Source of the DNA: Vibrio rumoiensis
GTDB taxonomy: Bacteria > Pseudomonadota > Gammaproteobacteria > Enterobacterales > Vibrionaceae
Direction: 5' to 3'
DNA length: 64,000 bases
Assembly: GCF_002218045.2 (NCBI RefSeq)
Contig: NZ_AP018685.1
Location: 124,001-188,000, forward strand
In this document: positions 56,277-64,000 of the stretch, one piece after another
How positions within the stretch are numbered: the stretch's first letter is position 1
How the letters are laid out: the number at the start of each line of letters is the position of its first letter
Notes under the pieces: model-generated
Databases searched by the model: none
What the model was told of the DNA's origin: nothing
Seen by the model: only the letters and a program-made list of their open reading frames with translations
Translations under genes and position numbers: made by a program

Positions 56277-57119
56277 ATGATTGGATTGAGTATGGGACGT
56301 GGGCGTAAACTGGAGTCGTTGAAAGACTTTGAGCGAGCATTAAAAAACAAATATGGAATTGGTCAAGGTTCTGAGTACAAGCCTTGGCTCAGAATTCAGG
56401 ACGTAAAATCTGAAGGAAAACGTTCGCTAATTTATGGTAGGAAGTCTCAAAGGGACCACCATATGATGTCTTCGATAGAAAGTGAGCACTTTCATCTCGC
56501 TGAGTTTTCGCGCAGTGTGGTTGATATCAGAGAGCAATTCCCTATTTTCCCTCTAAATTTTACGCAGAAAGTTGCTAAAATCCTTGGTGTTGAACACCCA
56601 ACCCATCCTCATACGAAAGAGCCAATCATCATGACAACTGATCAGTTGCTCACGATAGACACTCCGGAAGGCATTATATACAACGCTGTTTCAGTCAAAC
56701 CTGAAGGTAATTCTAGCGATCTCCGAGTACTTGAGAAGATAGATATCGAGCGAGTATGTTGGGAGTTGCTTGGCGTTAAGTTTAGATACTTTACCGGTAA
56801 TGAATTAACTAGGATCCAAAGTAGCAACCTTGAGTGGACATCATCCCCTTTTCGTGAGAATCCGATCTGTTTTTCTTTTGAGCAATTAGATTGTGCCCTC
56901 TCAGTAATAAATGTTGGACAATTCTTCATTGAAGACCTTTGTAATCAGTTTATTTCAATGAATATTACCTCCCATGATGATGCTTTGTTGCTAGTTCGTT
57001 TCCTCATAGCCGACCACTTAATCGAGGTAGATCTATCAAAAAATATTTCTGAATCAGGGCTTATTGATGTGATGTATGTTGCTGATTATCAAGGAGGTAT
57101 GCGATATGGAGCTTCCTAG
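56277..57119 (+). CDS. tnsA: Tn7-like transposase endonuclease subunit TnsA
   Basis: Cuts the 5' ends of the transposon so that it moves by cut-and-paste together with TnsB. The restriction-enzyme-like catalytic residues are recognisable: E70 in SEHFHL, D122 in TTDQLLT and K141 in SVKPEG. The C-terminal part is the TnsC-contacting winged helix region. Length is 280, close to 273 in Tn7. Because the predicted mRNA start is so near 56277, the ATG at 56292 (residue 6) is a plausible real start. It overlaps tnsB by 14 bases. Confidence 0.93.
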   Translation: MIGLSMGRGRKLESLKDFERALKNKYGIGQGSEYKPWLRIQDVKSEGKRSLIYGRKSQRDHHMMSSIESEHFHLAEFSRSVVDIREQFPIFPLNFTQKVAKILGVEHPTHPHTKEPIIMTTDQLLTIDTPEGIIYNAVSVKPEGNSSDLRVLEKIDIERVCWELLGVKFRYFTGNELTRIQSSNLEWTSSPFRENPICFSFEQLDCALSVINVGQFFIEDLCNQFISMNITSHDDALLLVRFLIADHLIEVDLSKNISESGLIDVMYVADYQGGMRYGAS

Positions 57120-59244
57120 AAACAGCGTTTGGATCGTACATGATTCGGAGTTGCTTAAAGACGGACTCTATCGTTTGCTGGATATCTTTCAGGATGTTGA
57201 ATCTGTTATTTTATTCTCGTTAGACGATACTTCCGCAACAGTAAGGCCTATAGCAGTTTCACTAGAAAGTTTTATTGAGCTTTTTTCTAGCCGTAAAGCC
57301 CAAAAAGCACATTATGAATTGCCGAGTTATCTTCTTGTTGATGAGGAAAATATTTCAGATGATCACATTGGTCGTCGAGATAAAAACTATGGTTTCATCA
57401 AAGGTATTGTATTCGACAGATCCTTTGTCTTTGATTATGCAACCAAAAAACGCTCCCCTCAGCTTGCTGAATATGCAAAAGAAATTAGTGTCGACCGTAA
57501 ATCTTTAGCTAGATTGCTTACCCTATATTGGAGAAATGGTCAGGACAAAATGGCTTTGTTACCTGCCTTTTCTAAAAGTGGAGGTGCTGGGAGAGACCGA
57601 ATCCCAACAACAAAACCTTTGGGGGCGCCCAAACAACCAAGAACCACCGCTTTTGATAGAGCGGCTAAGTTTATTGTTAGTGATGATGATAAGAAAAAAT
57701 TCAAAAAAGCGTTACGGAAGTATTACCTCAAAGAGTCAGGGTTGACGCTAGCAAAAACTTATAAAAATTTGCTCAAAGATAGTTATTCAAAAGAGATAAG
57801 CTTGGCTGAGGCATGTGGCAGGTATCCGTTGATACCAACTAAAAAGCAGTTTAGTTACTGGTCCACAAAGTTATTCAGTAAAGAACAGATAATCAAGCAA
57901 CGAACATCGGAAAACGAATATCTCAGAAATAAAAGGAGTGTACTCGGTAGTATTACCGATCAAAGCTACTTACCTGGAGTTCATTTTGAAATTGATGCAA
58001 CTGTTGCTGACGTACATATTGTATCTGAACTTGGATCTCAGTATGTTTTAGGGCGGCCGACGATTTACATAGTGGCTGACAGAGCGAGTCGAATGATAGT
58101 TGGTATGCATGTGTCTCTATACCACGCTTCATGGCGTGCTGCCCGCCAGGCATTAACTAATAGTTTCCTTTCTAAATCTGATTACTGTAAGAGCTTTGGT
58201 TTGGAGATAGCTGATTCAGAGTGGCCTTGTGCTCATATACCTAAAGAATTGGTTTGCGACAATGGAGAAATGATTGGCATACAGCCACAGAAAGTTCTGG
58301 CACCAATGACACAACTATCTTTTACGCCACCGTACCGACCTGATTGTAAAGGTGTTGTAGAAAAACGATTTGATACTCTTAACAATGAGGTTGTTCACGA
58401 ATTACTAGGTACAACGAGAGGCGGGAACGTTGTTCGAGGGAGTCGAGATCCAAGAAAAGACGCAATTTACACACTAAAAGAAGTTACAACAGAAATAATA
58501 AAAGCAGTACTAGAGCACAATCGCTCAATTCTTGATGGTTTAGCCTATTCTAGCCCTTTACTTATAGAGAATAACCTATCTCCGACTCCTTTGAACTACT
58601 GGAAAGTACATCTAGCAAAACATAAGCATCAACTTCAATCTGCTAATAGTGATGAAGTTATAGCTAGATTGCTGCCTTCAGCTGAAGTCAGTATGACTCG
58701 AAGCGGAATATATTTTAATGGTATGTACTATTCTTGTTCAGAAGTTGAAGAGCGTAATCTAGCATCTGTCGCTAGGTCGTCAGGACGCTGGAGACTTGAA
58801 GCTCGAATTGATGAAAATACAACAAATTATATTTATGTTCGCTTAGATAAAAACAGAGAATTCATTAAGTGTAATTTGTTACCTCGAAGTCGTATGTTGG
58901 GTGATAAGTCTATGTATGAATCGGAGTTTATTCAGGATTGGCTCGATACTAAGAAAGAGTTAACACCAATAACGAAGACCTCAATTGATGATCATAAGCA
59001 TCGTCAGGAAGTAACTCGGCAAGCGAAGCATAGAAATAAAGATGCTGAAAATGTTTCTTTTAAAGATAAAACGAGCAACACCCGTCAGCGCCGAAAGGAA
59101 GAATTAGAAGCTACAACAAATATAATTGCACCAGATTCTGAGACTTCATTTACTAATAATAGCCCTGATTCTTTCCCTTTAGGTAATAAAATTATTCCGT
59201 TACCAAAAGGTAGAAAAAGAAGAACCAATGGAGGTGGGTCATGA
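57106..59244 (+). CDS. tnsB: Tn7-like DDE transposase TnsB
   Basis: Makes the 3' cuts and strand transfers and binds the end repeats. The start at 57106 follows AAGGAGG, giving 712 residues. N-terminal helix-turn-helix regions precede a retroviral-integrase core with D297 (EIDAT), D385 (VCDNGE) and E419 (GVVEKRFD), the DDE triad. The lysine-rich C-terminus (after residue about 620) would contact TnsC. It ends at 59244, overlapping tnsC by 4 bases. Base composition is slightly more AT-rich than the core genome to the left. Confidence 0.95.
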   Translation: MELPRNSVWIVHDSELLKDGLYRLLDIFQDVESVILFSLDDTSATVRPIAVSLESFIELFSSRKAQKAHYELPSYLLVDEENISDDHIGRRDKNYGFIKGIVFDRSFVFDYATKKRSPQLAEYAKEISVDRKSLARLLTLYWRNGQDKMALLPAFSKSGGAGRDRIPTTKPLGAPKQPRTTAFDRAAKFIVSDDDKKKFKKALRKYYLKESGLTLAKTYKNLLKDSYSKEISLAEACGRYPLIPTKKQFSYWSTKLFSKEQIIKQRTSENEYLRNKRSVLGSITDQSYLPGVHFEIDATVADVHIVSELGSQYVLGRPTIYIVADRASRMIVGMHVSLYHASWRAARQALTNSFLSKSDYCKSFGLEIADSEWPCAHIPKELVCDNGEMIGIQPQKVLAPMTQLSFTPPYRPDCKGVVEKRFDTLNNEVVHELLGTTRGGNVVRGSRDPRKDAIYTLKEVTTEIIKAVLEHNRSILDGLAYSSPLLIENNLSPTPLNYWKVHLAKHKHQLQSANSDEVIARLLPSAEVSMTRSGIYFNGMYYSCSEVEERNLASVARSSGRWRLEARIDENTTNYIYVRLDKNREFIKCNLLPRSRMLGDKSMYESEFIQDWLDTKKELTPITKTSIDDHKHRQEVTRQAKHRNKDAENVSFKDKTSNTRQRRKEELEATTNIIAPDSETSFTNNSPDSFPLGNKIIPLPKGRKRRTNGGGS

Positions 59245-60677
59245 GAGTTGAGCCTGCTGTATATAAAAAGGCAATTTTACCTGAGCATCAAGGCAATCCG
59301 CTTATAGAAGCACTCCCAACTAAGAAATCATGGGAAAGTGTCATGGAGGATTTTAGTAATTACCCTGACTACTCAGAAGAAATTGCTGATCACCCTGATC
59401 CATTGGTTCGCGATGAGTATCTAAATCGTATTGAAGAAATTAGGCAACCACTGACTGATTATGAAGCATGTTTTAGAGCAGTAGAGAGGTCTATCAAAAA
59501 GGGTTATTCAGCCAAGAATCCACTTAGCCCTACCACTGCACAGTACCTACATTATTTAGTTGATGAAAGACCTGACATAGAACCTCGAACAGGCTTTTTT
59601 CAACCTAAAGGAGATGGGCTTACTCTTATTGGTGAAAGCGGTGTAGGCAAAACCTCGATGATTGAACAAATTCTGGGTTACTTCCCAAATGTTATTATTC
59701 ATGAGTCCTATCAAGGTCAGCAACTAGAAATAAGAAAACAAGTGGTCTGGATAAAAGTTGACTGTCCTAGCAACTCAAGCGTTAGGGATTTGTGTGAAGA
59801 AATATTATCAACGTTAGACCTCACACTTGATCGTGAAAAAACTAAGCCTGCAGGAACGATAGGTGCTTTAATTCGACAGCTAGAACGGTGTATCAAGTCT
59901 AGTTTTCTAGGCATGTTAGTTATTGATGAAATGCAGAACCTCAAATTCAAAAGAACAGGTGGTGAGAACAATTTATTAAAGTTTTTGCATAGATTGGTGA
60001 ACAAGCTAGGCGTACCACTTTTCTTTGTTGCAAACCCTCCATTTGATCAGTCTCTTATCAAGGAGCTCAAAGCTGCCCGTCGAGCCGAAAGTGGTTACCA
60101 CCATACTATGTCTGTCTTGGCAAGGGACAGTGTTTCATGGAATGCATTTATAGAACAGCTTTGGCAATACCAATGGACAAATGTTTATACAGAGCTCACA
60201 GAAGAACTTAATGATGTTCTTCATTCGCTTTCGGTTGGTAATATTGATATGGCAAGCCGCACATACCGAGAGGCTCAACGGTTAGTTATTGGATCTGATG
60301 ACGAACGTCTTACCTCTGCTTCATTAAGGGCTGGTAATACTGTTGCTTGTGGGCTTTCAAGGCAAACCGATGAAGTCAATGCGCTGAAAAGCACTATCGT
60401 TTCTCTGCCTAAAGGTAAGCAGCGTAATACTCTAAATACAAATAAATTGGCGATAAAAATAGTCGATAAAACTGGTGATATAACTAAACCCCAACATCCA
60501 GAGTTTGCTTCTCAGGTTATGGAATTGTTAGGTGCAGTAGATTTATCAAGCAGAATCAATGACCCGAACCTGTTTCAACAAGCTGCGGAAGTTGATGACC
60601 CTATTCAATATTTGAGAAAGCGAAAGGTTTTGTTAGACGATCCTTTATCAGAACTATCCTATAGTTCAATAAATTGA
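59241..60677 (+). CDS. tnsC: Tn7-like transposition regulator TnsC (AAA ATPase)
   Basis: An ATP-dependent matchmaker between the target-site protein and TnsAB. Walker A is GESGVGKT (residues 131-138), Walker B MLVIDE (225-230), followed by MQNL and the FFVANPPF sensor-like stretch. Length is 478 residues. The start overlaps the tnsB stop (ATGA), and a GGAGG precedes it. tnsD follows 19 bases later. Confidence 0.93.
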   Translation: MRVEPAVYKKAILPEHQGNPLIEALPTKKSWESVMEDFSNYPDYSEEIADHPDPLVRDEYLNRIEEIRQPLTDYEACFRAVERSIKKGYSAKNPLSPTTAQYLHYLVDERPDIEPRTGFFQPKGDGLTLIGESGVGKTSMIEQILGYFPNVIIHESYQGQQLEIRKQVVWIKVDCPSNSSVRDLCEEILSTLDLTLDREKTKPAGTIGALIRQLERCIKSSFLGMLVIDEMQNLKFKRTGGENNLLKFLHRLVNKLGVPLFFVANPPFDQSLIKELKAARRAESGYHHTMSVLARDSVSWNAFIEQLWQYQWTNVYTELTEELNDVLHSLSVGNIDMASRTYREAQRLVIGSDDERLTSASLRAGNTVACGLSRQTDEVNALKSTIVSLPKGKQRNTLNTNKLAIKIVDKTGDITKPQHPEFASQVMELLGAVDLSSRINDPNLFQQAAEVDDPIQYLRKRKVLLDDPLSELSYSSIN

Positions 60678-60696
60678 TTAACGGAAAAGGTTCATT

Positions 60697-62271
60697 ATGC
60701 ATTTGCCGGACGCATTGCCAGATGAAACCCTTTTTAGTCGTGTTGTCCGATATCTTTCTTTATCTGGAACTCTTAAAGAGCAGTGTTTAAAAGACTTAGT
60801 TGGTAACCGGCGAGCTGTTATTCACCCTTATCTTACAGCAGATCTAACAGCTATTAGCGCATTTACTAGTGAATCTGCTGTGGAGCTGTGTCGTAAGCAA
60901 ACGTTAAGACCTTGGTTTGCTCATTATTTGCCACGCTACCAACAAACAATTTGTAATTCTTCTATAAAAACTCATGAACTAATCAGAGCTTGCCAGCTAT
61001 CGACTTTCAGAGAGACTGAGCCATTGGCCGTTAAGTTTTGCCCGTTGTGTTGTATAGATGATATACAGAATATAGGGGTAGCTTATTGGCATTGCCTACA
61101 TCAAATTCCTGGAGTGGATGTTTGTTCGAAGCACGGTGTCTGGTTGTCATATTATACCCTTAATGATCGAGAGCATCTTAGTGAGAACTTTTTACCTACT
61201 CCTAATCGCTGTCAGAACAAATGCGAACCATTAGCGATAGAGTTCGCGCAATTTGCAGAGAGAAAATTGCGCTCTATTCAATCCCACCCTTTGTATAATC
61301 AAGATACGAAAAAATACATATTTCAGTTGGCTAATAAAGGGCTTGTAACAAATAATGGTAGAGTAAAACGAATTGAGTTAATGGCTGCACTTTATGGCTT
61401 GTCTGTACAAATTCTTCTCCCCAATAATCCTCTTCGCATAACGTCAAATCAAGATTTTAGGTATGTGGAATCATTGCTTAATAGCTCATATCAGGCTCAT
61501 CCATTTAAGCACCTGTTACTCGAGTTTTTCCTTGCTCAAGGCTATGTTAACGAAGACTCACAGACACAATATATATCGACAGAGATAAGAGAACGTGATT
61601 TTTGTGAAGTAGAAGCTCGTTGTTGTGATTTGTTGCAACAGGGGGCTTCAATGGCACAGGTTGGTCGTGATATCGGTAAAAGCCGATGTTACGTTAAGGC
61701 TATCGCTCTTAAGCATCATATTCCAGTAAATCTGAAGCCCTATAAAATAACTAATAGTGTTAAAGATAAGATTTCCAAAATGGCATTCAAGGGAAAACAT
61801 CGAGCCGCTATTGCTCAGCAACTAGGAATATCTTCAGGAAGCGTAGAAATGATTATTTCTTCGGTTGAGGGGTTAGTGGAGTGGAGAAAAAAATGCAAAG
61901 CGGACTCGAAAAGAAGGCGTTATCAATATCAAATTTTACGGTATGTTCAGCAGTATCCTCAAAGAATGAGACAGAGTGTTAAGGAAGAATGTGAAGCAGC
62001 ATTTTTCTGGTTGTACTTACATAATCCAGATTGGTTGGAGCAACATCTTCCGAATCCACTGAAAACCCAACATGTTGATAGAGTTGATTGGGGTGAAAGA
62101 GATAAAGAATTGGCGCAGCGCGTTGTTCAAATTATGGATAAGGCTGGCTATGCAATTTCGCGAACTCAACTAGATCGTGAGCTTGGCTCTCATGGTTGGT
62201 TAACTGCGAAGAAAGAGAATCTTCCTTTAACCCTACAAGCTTATTATCAATGGATTAACTTGAGAAAATAG
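60697..62271 (+). CDS. tnsD: Target-site selector TnsD (TniQ family)
   Basis: Sequence-specific DNA-binding protein that directs insertion to the attachment site. 524 residues, full length for TnsD rather than the shorter TniQ. The CCCH zinc motif is C115-X2-C118...C143-X2-H146, with the same spacing as in Tn7 TnsD. C-terminal helix-turn-helix-like regions (around residues 320-390) include QQGASMAQVGRDIGKSRCYVKAI. Given the insertion point, the target is inferred to be the 3' end of yhiN. No tnsE is seen right after it. Confidence 0.92.
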   Translation: MHLPDALPDETLFSRVVRYLSLSGTLKEQCLKDLVGNRRAVIHPYLTADLTAISAFTSESAVELCRKQTLRPWFAHYLPRYQQTICNSSIKTHELIRACQLSTFRETEPLAVKFCPLCCIDDIQNIGVAYWHCLHQIPGVDVCSKHGVWLSYYTLNDREHLSENFLPTPNRCQNKCEPLAIEFAQFAERKLRSIQSHPLYNQDTKKYIFQLANKGLVTNNGRVKRIELMAALYGLSVQILLPNNPLRITSNQDFRYVESLLNSSYQAHPFKHLLLEFFLAQGYVNEDSQTQYISTEIRERDFCEVEARCCDLLQQGASMAQVGRDIGKSRCYVKAIALKHHIPVNLKPYKITNSVKDKISKMAFKGKHRAAIAQQLGISSGSVEMIISSVEGLVEWRKKCKADSKRRRYQYQILRYVQQYPQRMRQSVKEECEAAFFWLYLHNPDWLEQHLPNPLKTQHVDRVDWGERDKELAQRVVQIMDKAGYAISRTQLDRELGSHGWLTAKKENLPLTLQAYYQWINLRK

Positions 62272-62495
62272 TTGTTGCTAGGATATCTGTGTTAAAAGCT
62301 TGGAATGTGGCTAGGTTTTAACCTCTTTCATGTTAATATTGTCCGTTTTTGGCACTGTATCTATCATGTGGTTGGTATGGAGCAAAAATCTGATTATCTT
62401 CTCACCTAAGGCATATGTGTTTAGGTTATTATTGTAAGTGTTTTTTGTTTGTCAATTGCTTATTTTATGAGTAAGCGAAAGTGATTGGGGGATGT
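62272..62495 (+). other. Gap between tnsD and cargo
   Basis: 224 bp, AT-rich. It separates the transposition operon from cargo. A promoter-like TTGTCA at about 62451 lies upstream of the ATPase gene, with a possible TATTTT box 7 bases later (too close to pair with it). No terminator with a clear T-tract and no TnsB-type repeat were found here. Confidence 0.4.
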
Positions 62496-63473
62496 ATGGC
62501 TAGTGGAAAATTGTTGAGATTACTTGTTCAATCAGGTGCTTCCGGCGATCCTACAGCCTTTAGATGTGCTACAGAGCAATTGATAAAAGAAGAGCGCCAA
62601 AAGCAGCATAACTTATTAGCAAATGACTTAGAGCGTATCCTCTATGGGGATAGAGCTACACCGAACACGACGGCTCATAATATTTTACCAGAAGCCCCGA
62701 CAGATAAAGAAAGTGGTGTTGCGTTAGTTGATATTAGACAGGCCAATCGTTCTATAGAAGAGCTGGTTCTAAATCAGAGTACGTTAGAGATTATTGAAAA
62801 TGTACTTGAGGAACATCGTCGTGAGGATGTTCTCAGAAGCTATGGAATGATGCCAGCGGAAAAGATTCTCTTTTTTGGTCCTCCAGGCTGCGGTAAAACT
62901 TTATCTGCAGAAGCTATGGCCTATGAGCTAGATCGACCACTCGTTATTGTTCGCTTGGATTCTCTAGTTTCTTCATTTCTTGGTGAAACAGCCGCAAATT
63001 TACGTAAGGTCTTTGATTTTATATCCAAGCATAGACTGATTGTTCTTTTTGATGAATTTGATGCTTTAGGAAAAGAGCGTGATGATGGATCTGAACATGG
63101 AGAGCTAAGACGGGTTGTAAATGCTGTTCTTCAAATGATGGACTCATATGATGGAAAAAGTATTATCATTGCTGCTACTAACCATGAGCAGATACTTGAT
63201 AGTGCTATTTGGCGTCGATTTGATGAGATCGTAGAGTTTCCTGTATTAGAGCAATCCCAACTTCAAAATTTATTACAACTCAAATTACGTGGTGTGAGGA
63301 GAGAGTTTGATTTAGACACTCCGGAACTTCACACTATTTTTGATGGGAAATCACCTGCAATCATTGAACGTATAATAAGACGTGCAGTAAAACGTATGAT
63401 TTTAAAACAAAAAGAGTTCTTAACCATCAGGATGCTAAAAAGTGCATTAGAACTGGAAAGTCGAATTAAATGA
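62496..63473 (+). CDS. Cargo AAA family ATPase (partner of S8 peptidase)
   Basis: 325 residues. The N-terminal 120 residues are helical and variable. A classical AAA module follows: Walker A GPPGCGKT (128-135), Walker B with D186/E187 in IVLFDEFDAL, sensor 1 AATNHE and arginine finger WRRFDE. The ATG at 62496 is preferred over the GTG at 62481, with GGGGGA just upstream. It precedes a peptidase gene by 24 bases. AAA ATPase plus S8 peptidase pairs recur in genomic islands and are thought to be defence or toxin-like modules; that role is inferred. Confidence 0.85.
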   Translation: MASGKLLRLLVQSGASGDPTAFRCATEQLIKEERQKQHNLLANDLERILYGDRATPNTTAHNILPEAPTDKESGVALVDIRQANRSIEELVLNQSTLEIIENVLEEHRREDVLRSYGMMPAEKILFFGPPGCGKTLSAEAMAYELDRPLVIVRLDSLVSSFLGETAANLRKVFDFISKHRLIVLFDEFDALGKERDDGSEHGELRRVVNAVLQMMDSYDGKSIIIAATNHEQILDSAIWRRFDEIVEFPVLEQSQLQNLLQLKLRGVRREFDLDTPELHTIFDGKSPAIIERIIRRAVKRMILKQKEFLTIRMLKSALELESRIK

Positions 63474-63497
63474 GAACCATAAGCAAAGGAATGTAGC

Positions 63498-64000
63498 ATG
63501 GCAGGAGCTTATCCTCACCTTTCTTTTTCCAAAGAAGTACCGTTAACTCCACGAAGATCTCGTAATGGTTTCGGTTCCGTAATTGAGCGTGATAACCCTA
63601 AAGAGCATGCTAAGAATCTACAGGAACAAATAGCAACCTTCCAAAAGGTCATATCATCACAACTGGGTGGCAGTGAATCTCGTAATCTTATTCAAATAAA
63701 ATTGATTGAGAAAATGAGCTTTGAAGAAATTACAAAGCACGGTATTTCCATTGTCGGTCAAGAAGATCAAACGATTTACATTGCTTTTGCTGATGAACAG
63801 CAACTACATGAATTTAACGAACGCCTATCTAAGCTTGTTGATGGTGAACACGTTACATACGCGAGCTTGTTATTTGCTATTGATAAAATTGATGCTTGGA
63901 GTGCTGAAGATAGAAAAAGCTGGGCAGTAAAACATTTTGGATTCCCTTCTGAGGATACCTTCCGAGTCGATGTTGAGTTATGGCCATTGGGCTATGTGGG
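63498..64000 (+). CDS. Cargo S8 (subtilisin-like) family peptidase, N-terminal part (truncated by window edge)
   Basis: The frame is open from the ATG at 63498 to the window end, 167 residues visible. GGAATGTAGC precedes the start. The visible part is the accessory N-terminal domain: MAGAYPHLSFSKEVPLTPRRSRNG at the start, then a region ending FRVDVELWPLG, which I recognise from S8 peptidases paired with AAA ATPases. The catalytic Asp/His/Ser triad would lie beyond the window, so the peptidase assignment is by resemblance and partner. Confidence 0.65.
   Translation, partial: MAGAYPHLSFSKEVPLTPRRSRNGFGSVIERDNPKEHAKNLQEQIATFQKVISSQLGGSESRNLIQIKLIEKMSFEEITKHGISIVGQEDQTIYIAFADEQQLHEFNERLSKLVDGEHVTYASLLFAIDKIDAWSAEDRKSWAVKHFGFPSEDTFRVDVELWPLGYV

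Larger units (their letters stand above)
56163..64000 (+). mobile_element. Tn7-like transposon inserted downstream of yhiN (partial, continues past window)
   Basis: Begins with TGTGTAGATACAATAAAG, a TGT-type Tn7-like end with three TnsB-type sites. tnsA, tnsB, tnsC and tnsD follow, then cargo. The tns genes point away from yhiN and the tns-bearing end is next to the target gene, the same orientation as Tn7 at glmS. From memory, yhiN is a known site for Tn7-like elements with a dedicated TnsD. No tnsE or cas gene was seen in the visible part. Confidence 0.93.

Noticed and set aside
61030..61046. TnsB-site-like sequence (AAGTTTTGCCCGTTG) inside tnsD
   Set aside because: It differs from the end repeat by an inserted T and other bases, and encodes the conserved zinc-motif residues VKFCPLC. 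Probably coincidence.
56163..64000. CRISPR-associated transposon
   Set aside because: TnsD is full length with a zinc finger, and no cas gene or repeat array is visible. It could still lie beyond the window, but nothing here supports it.

Overview
The window is chromosomal DNA of a gammaproteobacterium, almost certainly a Vibrionaceae member. Gene content and order support this: an rrn 3' end with a doubled 5S around tRNA-Thr; divergent ilvY/ilvC; rep; prlC-rlmJ-gor; rsmJ; uspA, uspB and yhiN (the last six are neighbours in enterics too); a divergent argP/argO pair; a DUF3612 regulator beside glcB-aceA; and a VexGH-like pump. I do not assign a species.

Layout. 1-1075: end of an rRNA operon (23S 3' part, 5S, tRNA-Thr, second 5S). 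1080-4047: ilvY/ilvC and ubiK. 4183-8995: RND pump operon with its TetR regulator and operator. 9133-11653: rep and a cytochrome c5. 11890-12910: a tRNA operon Arg-His-Pro-His-Pro, in which His-Pro is a 287-bp tandem duplication, followed by three 97-bp tandem repeats each carrying a terminator and a decayed 3' half of tRNA-Pro (an rtT-like arrangement). 13416-19966: a peptide-type ABC importer operon and a Gfo/Idh/MocA oxidoreductase. 20082-23282: three predicted outer-membrane beta-barrel genes, two of them paralogues. 23609-28228: gor, rlmJ, a short ERIC-like element and prlC. 28441-30936: AraC/GyrI-type regulator and argP/argO. 31061-39123: glyoxylate shunt (glcB, aceA), its probable XRE/DUF3612 regulator and phoX, with several small palindromic repeats between them. 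39315-44575: asnC, a GGDEF-EAL protein, rsmJ, a retropepsin-like protein and a lysine-rich coiled-coil protein. 44601-52144: a complete tetrathionate respiration locus ttrR-ttrS/ttrB-ttrC-ttrA with an FNR-like site in the divergent promoter region. 52212-56159: EamA transporter, uspA, ftnA, uspB and yhiN.

At 56163, three bases after the yhiN stop codon, a Tn7-like transposon begins and runs off the right edge. Its end starts with TGTG and carries three direct TnsB-type binding sites, the third overlapping a good promoter -35 box. tnsA, tnsB, tnsC and tnsD follow as a compact operon with catalytic motifs intact. The first cargo is an AAA ATPase followed by the start of a subtilisin-like (S8) peptidase, a likely two-gene defence-type module. 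The far end and the rest of the cargo lie outside the window.

The strongest second-look items are the yhiN-targeting Tn7-like element with its ATPase-peptidase cargo, the tRNA-Pro-derived 97-bp repeats, and the paired outer-membrane protein paralogues. Most of the rest is ordinary core genome. All similarity statements are from recognition of the sequences, not from a database search.
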